From Candidatus Gastranaerophilales bacterium (GTDB lineage: Bacteria > Cyanobacteriota > Vampirovibrionia > Gastranaerophilales > Gastranaerophilaceae), in the NCBI GenBank assembly GCA_944324405.1, contig CALUWF010000001.1, positions 1-64,000 on the forward strand: a DNA stretch of 64,000 nucleotides. Reading direction: 5' to 3'. Positions within the stretch are counted from its first letter, which is position 1, and each line of letters starts with the position of its first letter. Made by a program: the position numbers and the translations under genes. The notes beneath the pieces are model-generated. The model saw nothing but the letters and a program-made list of their open reading frames with translations, searched no databases and had not been told where the DNA came from. Shown piece after piece: positions 27,243-34,944 of this stretch.

Positions 27243-27458
27243 TTATCCTTTTTTCTCGGCTATTAAAAGTTCATAGCCTAAAAAGTCCAAAACTTGCTGC
27301 ACCGTTTCAAAACGTATTCTTTTCCTGCTTAGCATGACGGAAAAATTGCTCGACGCAGGCATGTCAAAGCCTTCATTTCTCATTTTGAGCAATAATTTCC
27401 TCATTGATAATCCACGCTTTAACAGTAATATTTGAATTTCTTGTTTGATATTTAACAT
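27243..27458 (-). CDS. Small helix-turn-helix protein
   Basis: A 71-aa protein (MLNIKQEIQILLLKRGLSM start) resembling a compact XRE-like HTH: a first helix, LSMRKLLLKM, a turn, FSVMLSRKRIRFETVQQVLDFLG. ATG 27458 is chosen over an upstream TTG at 27494. It ends 5 bases from the Hcp-like gene (convergent) and diverges from the prepilin cluster across a 128-base region, so it is a candidate regulator of that cluster; this is inference. Confidence 0.65.
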   Translation of the reverse strand: MLNIKQEIQILLLKRGLSMRKLLLKMRNEGFDMPASSNFSVMLSRKRIRFETVQQVLDFLGYELLIAEKKG

Positions 27459-27527
27459 AATACCAATGCTACATATATTTATAACAATTGACAATTTTAC
27501 AAATCATTGCTATGTATGTTATACTAA

Positions 27528-27536
27528 TGCTATAAT
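27528..27536 (+). promoter_or_regulatory. Extended -10 promoter of the prepilin cluster
   Basis: TGCTATAAT, an extended -10 with a perfect TATAAT (27531-27536), lies about 50 bases upstream of the first prepilin gene. The surrounding sequence (TATGTATGTTATACTAATGC) is AT-rich with short repeats. A TTGACA at 27488-27493 is too far away to be its -35. Confidence 0.5.
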
Positions 27537-27586
27537 ATAAATAACAAATATTAAGTAGATACGAACTGCCTACCTGGAGGTAAATT

Positions 27587-30013
27587 TTGCAAACAAGAAT
27601 TAAAAAAGGCTATAAAGCCAATACTGCACGCGGTTTTACCCTTGCCGAACTGCTTGTAATCTTACTCATCTCATCCATAATTATGGTCGTGCTCGCACCT
27701 GTTGTAAGAAAAAAACAAAATTCAAACACAGGCTCCAATTCTTCGGCTCGCTCCCAGGTTCAAAGTGTTACATATACCTATAATTCAACAAATGCGGAGT
27801 GTTCCCGCTCTGCTTCGGATAATACTTTAAAATGCAATTTTAAAGTTCCGCAAGGCGTAAAATTTCTTAACATTCATATGGTAGCAGGCGGAGGCGGGGG
27901 CGGCGGAGCTTCAACTCCTACAATAAAAAGCGGCAATTCTTTAACTCACGGCGCATCTTCTCAAAAAAACTTAACAATTAGCGAAGGTATGCGAAATGTT
28001 AAAATAGCCTTCCTTACAGGCGGAGGCGGCGGCGGAGGCGGCGGAGCATGGGCACAAACAACTGGAGATACCCTATCTCAGACTTACTGTGATAAATTTA
28101 GCGCTAAGTATTTAACGGCGGAGCAAAACGGCGGAAAAGCCGTGTGCGTTACAAAGTATAACATTGGGGATATTCCGGCAACTGCCGAAGATGGCACCCC
28201 TGGGCCCGCAAATGGCGGAAGGGCGCCATCTGTAAAGTGGATGTCTACCAGTAAATGGTGCTCCGAAGATAAACCTTTATGCTGCTGGGGCGGCAAAGAC
28301 GGGGGCGGAAGAACTGGACAAGCCACAAACTGCGGTCCCGGGCCAAAAGATTACGGCGGATGTTACAGAACATTATGCACTTGGCATGCTGCGGATGTTT
28401 CTTGTAAAAATTTAGCATACGGAGGAACAAAAGCAGGCGATTGGAGATTACCGACAATTGAAGAACTTAAGGCTTGGTCACTCCATATTGACGAAATTAA
28501 TAATAGTACCAATGTAACTATACGTAATAACGGCTTATTGCTTTGCCACTGGTCAAAAGGATTGGGAGCTATTCAGTGTGAAAACACAGAGTGCTGTTCG
28601 TATTGGGGAGCAAAACCGTATAATGTATGGTCATCAAAAATTGATGAATCACTTGGCTATGGATACAATTACCACCTTGTAACCGGAGATTTTATAGGGC
28701 CGAACGGAAATGCGTACGGGCACCCAAATTCAACACGCTGTGTACTTGAGGTAAAAAATCCGTTTTCATCATACGCAGGCGGCGGAGGCGGAGCAGCTCC
28801 TTATCTTAAAAACTATACCATCCCTCAAGATATCATTGAGCAATGCACAGGCGGTAAAATAGTCCTCTATGCGGGTGCAGGCGGAAACGGCAGCGCAAGC
28901 GGCGCATCCTCCGGCAGCTCCGGCACCGCGGGCAACGCAGGCGGCACATCCTATATATATGTCTACAATAGCTCAAATCAACTTAAATGGGGTTTCCAAG
29001 TGCCCGGCGGAAACGGCGGAGGCAGAGCAACTTCTGCATCAGCAGGTGCGGCAGGTGCACAAAAAGCCATAAATACTTGCAAAATCTATAACGGCTCCTC
29101 TTGGCAGGATACAAATTGTACAAGCGCAGGACTTGCAGGAGAAGCCGGCACTTCAGCAACTAATATAATCGGCACGGGTGGTGCAAACGGAGGCAGGGGC
29201 GGACATTCATACTACAATACTTCCACTGCCTCAGGCGGCGGCGCAGGAGCCAATTCCCCTAACCAAAACGGTACCGATGCATCCAGAAACGGTGCCGGCG
29301 GGGGCGGCGGGGGCGTCTTAATGATAGATGATGTAATCTACAAAGGTACGGGCGGCAAAGGCTCTGTTGGTGTTGCTCAAATAACGTATGATATTGCTTA
29401 TCAGGCAGCCGCAGGCGGCGGCGGGGGCGGCGGAGCCTATGCTTATGTTGAAAACGTACCCGTAACCCCCGAAAAAACCTACACAGTTAAAGTAGGCGGC
29501 GGCGGAAACGGCGGAAGCGTTAACAATGACGGCATAGCAGGCGGCGCAACATCGGTAATGTATGATGGCGGAACATACATTCTAAATGGCGGCAGCGGAG
29601 GCAAAAAAGGCACCTCGGCAACCCAAAGCGCCACAGCAATACAGGGCAGCGCAGGTGCTGCGGGCACAACAAATATCCCTTCAAAATTCACAAAAGCCGC
29701 TCAAGCAGGCACAAATGCCACTGTTTCAAATAATGTCAGTATAGGCGGGAACGGCGGCAAATCAGGTATCAGCACCCCCGGGGGCTGCGGCGGCTTTATA
29801 AGCACAAGCAGTTGCTCTAATGCTTCTTCAAACGGAAGTTCTCCGGCCTATGTTGCTCCGGGTGACTTATACAATTCTAAAAACTATGGAAAAGCAGGCT
29901 CCGGCGGCGGTGGGGGCGGCTGGAAAATGACAACTTCATCTGATTCCGGCCCCGGGGGCGGTGCCGTTGGAATTCCGGGCTATGTTTACATTTATTGGAT
30001 AAAGTATGAATAA
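27587..30013 (+). CDS. Prepilin-like glycine-rich surface protein, copy 1 (type A)
   Basis: An 808-aa protein. It starts at TTG 27587, supported by GGAGG six bases upstream. A type IV prepilin signal (ARG/FTLAELLVILLISS) gives an N-terminal membrane helix. Then follows a strand-rich segment of phage tail-tip type (FKVPQGVKFLNIHMVAGGGGGG), a Cys-rich module (about 165-390) with CVTKYN, CCW, WRLPTIEELKAWS and STRCVLEV between two poly-Gly runs, and a long Gly-rich C-terminal half (YTVKVGGGGNGG) ending in GYVYIYWIKYE. The module resembles FISUMP/DUF1566 domains. It is predicted to be a minor pilin or surface adhesin. A terminator-like hairpin separates it from copy 2. Confidence 0.8.
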   Translation: MQTRIKKGYKANTARGFTLAELLVILLISSIIMVVLAPVVRKKQNSNTGSNSSARSQVQSVTYTYNSTNAECSRSASDNTLKCNFKVPQGVKFLNIHMVAGGGGGGGASTPTIKSGNSLTHGASSQKNLTISEGMRNVKIAFLTGGGGGGGGGAWAQTTGDTLSQTYCDKFSAKYLTAEQNGGKAVCVTKYNIGDIPATAEDGTPGPANGGRAPSVKWMSTSKWCSEDKPLCCWGGKDGGGRTGQATNCGPGPKDYGGCYRTLCTWHAADVSCKNLAYGGTKAGDWRLPTIEELKAWSLHIDEINNSTNVTIRNNGLLLCHWSKGLGAIQCENTECCSYWGAKPYNVWSSKIDESLGYGYNYHLVTGDFIGPNGNAYGHPNSTRCVLEVKNPFSSYAGGGGGAAPYLKNYTIPQDIIEQCTGGKIVLYAGAGGNGSASGASSGSSGTAGNAGGTSYIYVYNSSNQLKWGFQVPGGNGGGRATSASAGAAGAQKAINTCKIYNGSSWQDTNCTSAGLAGEAGTSATNIIGTGGANGGRGGHSYYNTSTASGGGAGANSPNQNGTDASRNGAGGGGGGVLMIDDVIYKGTGGKGSVGVAQITYDIAYQAAAGGGGGGGAYAYVENVPVTPEKTYTVKVGGGGNGGSVNNDGIAGGATSVMYDGGTYILNGGSGGKKGTSATQSATAIQGSAGAAGTTNIPSKFTKAAQAGTNATVSNNVSIGGNGGKSGISTPGGCGGFISTSSCSNASSNGSSPAYVAPGDLYNSKNYGKAGSGGGGGGWKMTTSSDSGPGGGAVGIPGYVYIYWIKYE

Positions 30014-30038
30014 TTTTCGTTTTTTCGTATCTTAATTC

Positions 30039-30083
30039 GGGGCGCACTCCAGTTAATACCAAAACACAAGCGCCCCTTTCTTT
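30039..30083 (+). terminator. Possible intercistronic terminator between copies 1 and 2
   Basis: GGGGCGC (30039-30045) and GCGCCCC (30070-30076) pair perfectly around a 24-base loop, followed by TTTCTTT. The large loop makes it a moderate prediction; it may only attenuate read-through. Confidence 0.5.
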
Positions 30084-30102
30084 AAAACAACAGGGAGTTT
30101 AT

Positions 30103-32502
30103 ATGGAAAATCACAAACAAAAAGCATTTACTCTGGCAGAGCTGACTTTGGCAATTGTCATAATTTCAATACTGATCGTCGGTTTTGCGCCGGTGATTAC
30201 AAAAAGACTTCAGGATAATATAAAAGTCAACGCAAATACACAGGGTGAATATAAACTCTATCTTTTTAGCGAATGCGAAGAAACAGAGGGCTGTACACTC
30301 GCCACCGGTGTTAATGCGTGCGACTGCAAGTTTAGCGCCCCACAGGACGCTAAAATACTCAATGCCGTAATTGTGTCGGGAGGCGGCGCAGGCGGAAATG
30401 CAACCGAGTCATGGGCAAAAAGTATTTCAGAGTCCCACGCCTCTGAAAACGCAAACAGTCGTAAAAACTTGCCGATTGTACAAGGCATGCATGATGTTAA
30501 AATAACCTACATCTCAGGCTCCGGAGGAGGAGGGGGAGGAGGAAGCTGGGATGAAATATGGAGTGATACTCCGCCGGCTTCTCAGGCAGATTGTGATCCG
30601 TATGATGCAAAGTTTTTAACTGCAGAACAAAATGGCGGATATGCGGCATGTGTTACAAAATATAATGTCGGGGATATATCAAAGGCACAAAATTGGGGTG
30701 TTGCACCTACTGTTGTTTTAAATAAGACAGGGGTAAAGTGTACAGGTGATAATTGTTGTTGGCATGGAAGAAACGGAAGAACATCCGCAACTTGCACAAA
30801 TGAAAACGGAAGTTATGGCGGATGTAACAGGTCTGTGTGCAAATATTATGCCGCAAAAGAATCATGTGAAACACTTACTTTTCCGTCTGCTGCAAAACAG
30901 AGGGAATGGAGGCTTCCGACGGTTAAAGAAATGACTGCCTGGAGTGCTGTGTTTAATACAATAAGCGCTTATCAAAAAGATAACGGTATAATGATATGCG
31001 GAGGTATGTCAGGTTTTGGTGTTGCACAATGCCATCACCAGTATTCTTGTCCGGGTACACAGGCGGGATATTGCACACCTGATCATACATGGTCTGAAGA
31101 TTACGATGCATCGGTCGGAGAATTTGGGTATTCTTCATTTGATTGCAATAATGGTAATTTCTATCTTGAATTGAGAAGTAAACAATATGCGCAGTCAACC
31201 AGATGTATTTTTGCACCTGAGGTTGTACGTCCTTCTCTCTCCGGAGGAGGGGGCGGGGGTGCACCGTTTATTAAAAACTATACAATTCCGGATGATGTAA
31301 TTAAAAGTAATGTAGGGGGTACGATTATACTTTATTCGGCACCGGGAGGTAAAGGCGGGGCAAGTGCTTCATCTCAGGGCGCAAAAGGCTCAGATGGCTC
31401 CGATGGCAAAGAAGCCCTTATCGAAGTGAAAGACAAAAACAACAAAACAATCTGGGCGCTTAAGGTCCTCGGCGGCAAAGGCGGCAAGGGCGCAACAAAC
31501 AGCTCAGGCGGCACAGGCGGCGCACAAAGCGCACAGAATAACTCCTGTCAAATTTACGAGAATAACGCATGGAAAAACGTCAATTGCACAGGCTACGGAC
31601 AAAAGGGCTCAAGCGGCGCAAAAGTAAGCAGTGCCGATGAAACAACCGCGGCACAGGGGGGTAGCGGCGGCGGGAGCGCATATAATTCCGACAGCTACAG
31701 CGGCGGCGGACGCGGCGGCAGCGCAAGCGTTCCCTCAGGCGGCGCAGGCACAATCTACGGTGCCGGCGGCGGAGGCGGAACAGTAGGCTTTGACTCCTCA
31801 GGAAACCCGAAAAAAGGCGGCGGTGCCAAAGGCTATATGGGCGCAATCACAATTGAATACAAAATATGGGAAAAATCAGCCGCAGGCGGAGGCGGCGGAG
31901 GCGGTGCTTTTGCAAAAGTCCGCGACATAAATATTACGCCCGGCGGCACATATGACATCAGAATAGGCGGCGGAGGCACGCCGAGCGGATATTTTGGCAA
32001 TGACGGAAACAACGGCGGCGATTCATTTATTAAATTCGGCACGCTCTCATACATCCTTAGCGGCGGAAAAGGCGGTAAGGGCGGCAAAATCGACCCTACA
32101 GGCACAACACTGACCCATGGCGGCGGAGGTGCAGGCGCAACAACAACGCTCAGCAGCGCAAATAAAGCCGATAGCGAATATCACAACGGCAAAGCAGGCA
32201 GTGCGGGCGCAAATGTATCTAATGTTGCAAATCGCGGCGGACGCGGCGGCGAATCGGGTATAAAAACCCAGGGCGGCTGCGGCGGAATGTTTTCAGACCC
32301 TGCAATATGCACAAATCCAAATGCAAATGGGATTTCCATACCCTTTGTTGCCCCGGATAATATTACACAAAATGTAGACTACGGTACTGCGGGCGCAGGC
32401 GGCGGGGGCGGAGGCTGGAATTATGACGGCAGCCGCGGCATTTCAGGCTGGGGTGCAAAAGGACAGGACGGCTACGTTTATATATACTGGTCAAAAAATT
32501 AA
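30103..32502 (+). CDS. Prepilin-like glycine-rich surface protein, copy 2 (type B)
   Basis: A 799-aa protein with the same architecture as copy 1. The prepilin motif is KA/FTLAELTLAIVIIS, with Ala instead of Gly before the cleavage point. FSAPQDAKILNAVIVSGGG starts the glycine-rich part. A Cys-rich module (about 136-386) carries CVTKYNVGDI, CCWHGRNG, WRLPTVKEMTAWS and STRCIF. The C-terminal half contains KADSEYHNGKAG and ISIPFVAPDN, which it shares with copy 4, and ends GYVYIYWSKN. The DNA encoding the Cys module is an apparently identical copy of that in gene 3. A GGGAG ribosome site precedes the ATG. Confidence 0.8.
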   Translation: MENHKQKAFTLAELTLAIVIISILIVGFAPVITKRLQDNIKVNANTQGEYKLYLFSECEETEGCTLATGVNACDCKFSAPQDAKILNAVIVSGGGAGGNATESWAKSISESHASENANSRKNLPIVQGMHDVKITYISGSGGGGGGGSWDEIWSDTPPASQADCDPYDAKFLTAEQNGGYAACVTKYNVGDISKAQNWGVAPTVVLNKTGVKCTGDNCCWHGRNGRTSATCTNENGSYGGCNRSVCKYYAAKESCETLTFPSAAKQREWRLPTVKEMTAWSAVFNTISAYQKDNGIMICGGMSGFGVAQCHHQYSCPGTQAGYCTPDHTWSEDYDASVGEFGYSSFDCNNGNFYLELRSKQYAQSTRCIFAPEVVRPSLSGGGGGGAPFIKNYTIPDDVIKSNVGGTIILYSAPGGKGGASASSQGAKGSDGSDGKEALIEVKDKNNKTIWALKVLGGKGGKGATNSSGGTGGAQSAQNNSCQIYENNAWKNVNCTGYGQKGSSGAKVSSADETTAAQGGSGGGSAYNSDSYSGGGRGGSASVPSGGAGTIYGAGGGGGTVGFDSSGNPKKGGGAKGYMGAITIEYKIWEKSAAGGGGGGGAFAKVRDINITPGGTYDIRIGGGGTPSGYFGNDGNNGGDSFIKFGTLSYILSGGKGGKGGKIDPTGTTLTHGGGGAGATTTLSSANKADSEYHNGKAGSAGANVSNVANRGGRGGESGIKTQGGCGGMFSDPAICTNPNANGISIPFVAPDNITQNVDYGTAGAGGGGGGWNYDGSRGISGWGAKGQDGYVYIYWSKN
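30508..31259 (+). repeat. 752-bp direct repeat, copy 1 (Cys-rich module of gene 2)
   Basis: Apparently identical to 32935-33686 (offset 2427 bp). It begins in the TACATCTCAGG before the first poly-Gly run and ends in the second G-rich run. The flanks diverge at once on both sides. The segment uses more GGA/GGG glycine codons, while the flanking repeats prefer GGC. Confidence 0.92.
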
Positions 32503-32511
32503 GGAGAAATT

Positions 32512-34941
32512 ATGCACGCAAAATTCAGTGCGCATACAACAAAAGCGCGCAAAGGCTGGACACTTAGTGAACTTCTTGTAAGCACGGTGATTGTAGGAAT
32601 TATTCTTGTTGTACTTGCACCTGTGCTATCCCGAAGATTTGAAGAAGACATCAGAACCGGCGCCGCACAAAATGATACTCGGCTGTTCATATACGATGAA
32701 AATGATCCTGACTGTACAAGTACTCAAAATAATTCGCTTGTGTGCAAATTTGTTCCTCCCGCAGGCGTAAAGATGATTAATGCCGTCATTGTTTCAGGCG
32801 GTGGAGGCGGTGCGGGCGCAACGGTACCCACAGTTGTCAGTGATAAAATTGTTACCGTCGCAAACACAAGCACAACGGGAAGCCTAAAGAAAACAATTAA
32901 AATTACAAGAGGAATGAAGAATGTAAGAGTCAATTACATCTCAGGCTCCGGAGGAGGAGGGGGAGGAGGAAGCTGGGATGAAATATGGAGTGATACTCCG
33001 CCGGCTTCTCAGGCAGATTGTGATCCGTATGATGCAAAGTTTTTAACTGCAGAACAAAATGGCGGATATGCGGCATGTGTTACAAAATATAATGTCGGGG
33101 ATATATCAAAGGCACAAAATTGGGGTGTTGCACCTACTGTTGTTTTAAATAAGACAGGGGTAAAGTGTACAGGTGATAATTGTTGTTGGCATGGAAGAAA
33201 CGGAAGAACATCCGCAACTTGCACAAATGAAAACGGAAGTTATGGCGGATGTAACAGGTCTGTGTGCAAATATTATGCCGCAAAAGAATCATGTGAAACA
33301 CTTACTTTTCCGTCTGCTGCAAAACAGAGGGAATGGAGGCTTCCGACGGTTAAAGAAATGACTGCCTGGAGTGCTGTGTTTAATACAATAAGCGCTTATC
33401 AAAAAGATAACGGTATAATGATATGCGGAGGTATGTCAGGTTTTGGTGTTGCACAATGCCATCACCAGTATTCTTGTCCGGGTACACAGGCGGGATATTG
33501 CACACCTGATCATACATGGTCTGAAGATTACGATGCATCGGTCGGAGAATTTGGGTATTCTTCATTTGATTGCAATAATGGTAATTTCTATCTTGAATTG
33601 AGAAGTAAACAATATGCGCAGTCAACCAGATGTATTTTTGCACCTGAGGTTGTACGTCCTTCTCTCTCCGGAGGAGGGGGCGGGGGAGCGCCGTTTGTTA
33701 AAAATTACTCTATCCCTGATGACATAATAAAAAACAATATTGACGGCACAATTAAACTCTACGCTGCCGCAGGCGGCACAGGCGGCGCAAGTGCTTCATC
33801 TCAGGCAGGCAAAGGCTCTGACGGACAGCCGGGCAAAGAATCTTATATAGAAGTCAGAAACAAAAGCGGCGCGCTTGTCTGGGGATTAAAAGTACAGGGT
33901 GCAAACGCCGGTAAAGGCGCGACAAGCACATCGGCAGGCAGCGGTGCCGCACAAAAAAGCGCCGCATCATGTCAGGTTTATGAAGGCAGCTGGAAAAACA
34001 TCAGCTGCTCGGGTGCCGGCGCAAGAGGCACAGACGGAACAACTCTTGAAAATTCAAACGAAACATCTGTCGCGCAGGGCGGCACAGGCGGCGGTGCAGC
34101 CTACAGTAATGACGGTTATCAAGGCGGCGGCATAGGCGCGGATGCAGCAAATGTAAACGGTACAAAAGGCTCGCTCTGGGGTGCAGGCGGAGGCGGCGGC
34201 ACAGTGGGCTTTGATGCTGATAATAACCCAAAAAAGGGTAAAGGTGCAAACGGAGCAAACGGCGCCGTTGAAATTAAATACGACATTACCTATGAAGCCG
34301 CAGCCGGCGGCGGAGGAGGCGGAGGCACTTTTGCAAAAATTTCAAATATCGAAGTAATAGGACTTAGGGAATATACAATCAAAGTCGGTGCAGGCGGAAA
34401 CGGGGGCACAATTTCAGCCCCCGGAAGCGCAGGCGGTGATTCATCCATAGAATTTGAAGGCTCGACGCACACTGTCTATGGCGGTAAAGGAGGAAATATC
34501 GGTACATCGCAAACCGAAACACAAAATGCAATACAAGGCAAGGGCGGCACAGCAGGCACATTTTCAAATGGCATTAACAGCTCTGATGTACAAAAGGGCG
34601 AAAACGGCGAGGATGCAAGCGCGATTACTCCTGATGAAGCCGCAGGAATTTACGCGGGTTACGCAGGAGGCACGGGCGGTAAATCCGGCACCGGGACTAA
34701 AGGCGGCTGCGGCGGGTTGTTTATAAATACTTCAATCTGTACAAATAACAATATAAACGGAGCGAATGCACCGAATTTTGAAGCACCGTCAGGTATATTT
34801 AAAAGCGTAAGCTACGGCTCGGCAGGTGCTGCCGGTGCCGGAGGAGGTTGGAGTTGGAATTCAACAACATACCCAAATCCCGGCTCCGGCGGCAAAGGCC
34901 AAAACGGATATGTGTATTTATATTGGACAAAACAGGAGTGA
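32512..34941 (+). CDS. Prepilin-like glycine-rich surface protein, copy 3 (type A')
   Basis: An 809-aa protein starting 9 bases after copy 2. The prepilin signal RKG/WTLSELLVSTVIVG resembles copy 1 (LLV...VVLAPV). FVPPAGVKMINAVIVSGGGGG begins the tail-tip-like region. Its Cys-rich module is the same as in copy 2, while its C-terminal half (GTSQTETQNAIQGKGG) resembles copy 1. It ends GYVYLYWTKQE. The mix of type A ends with a type B centre points to gene conversion. Predicted surface or pilus-tip protein. Confidence 0.8.
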   Translation: MHAKFSAHTTKARKGWTLSELLVSTVIVGIILVVLAPVLSRRFEEDIRTGAAQNDTRLFIYDENDPDCTSTQNNSLVCKFVPPAGVKMINAVIVSGGGGGAGATVPTVVSDKIVTVANTSTTGSLKKTIKITRGMKNVRVNYISGSGGGGGGGSWDEIWSDTPPASQADCDPYDAKFLTAEQNGGYAACVTKYNVGDISKAQNWGVAPTVVLNKTGVKCTGDNCCWHGRNGRTSATCTNENGSYGGCNRSVCKYYAAKESCETLTFPSAAKQREWRLPTVKEMTAWSAVFNTISAYQKDNGIMICGGMSGFGVAQCHHQYSCPGTQAGYCTPDHTWSEDYDASVGEFGYSSFDCNNGNFYLELRSKQYAQSTRCIFAPEVVRPSLSGGGGGGAPFVKNYSIPDDIIKNNIDGTIKLYAAAGGTGGASASSQAGKGSDGQPGKESYIEVRNKSGALVWGLKVQGANAGKGATSTSAGSGAAQKSAASCQVYEGSWKNISCSGAGARGTDGTTLENSNETSVAQGGTGGGAAYSNDGYQGGGIGADAANVNGTKGSLWGAGGGGGTVGFDADNNPKKGKGANGANGAVEIKYDITYEAAAGGGGGGGTFAKISNIEVIGLREYTIKVGAGGNGGTISAPGSAGGDSSIEFEGSTHTVYGGKGGNIGTSQTETQNAIQGKGGTAGTFSNGINSSDVQKGENGEDASAITPDEAAGIYAGYAGGTGGKSGTGTKGGCGGLFINTSICTNNNINGANAPNFEAPSGIFKSVSYGSAGAAGAGGGWSWNSTTYPNPGSGGKGQNGYVYLYWTKQE
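32935..33686 (+). repeat. 752-bp direct repeat, copy 2 (Cys-rich module of gene 3)
   Basis: Second copy of the segment at 30508-31259. Both ends lie in or next to DNA coding for poly-glycine, so G-rich tracts bracket the exchanged cassette. Confidence 0.92.
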
Positions 34942-34944
34942 TAA

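Noticed and set aside
30508-33686. Insertion sequence or transposon as the source of the 752-bp repeat
   Set aside because: The repeat has no transposase, no terminal inverted repeats and no target duplication; it is entirely in-frame coding sequence for the pilin-like proteins.
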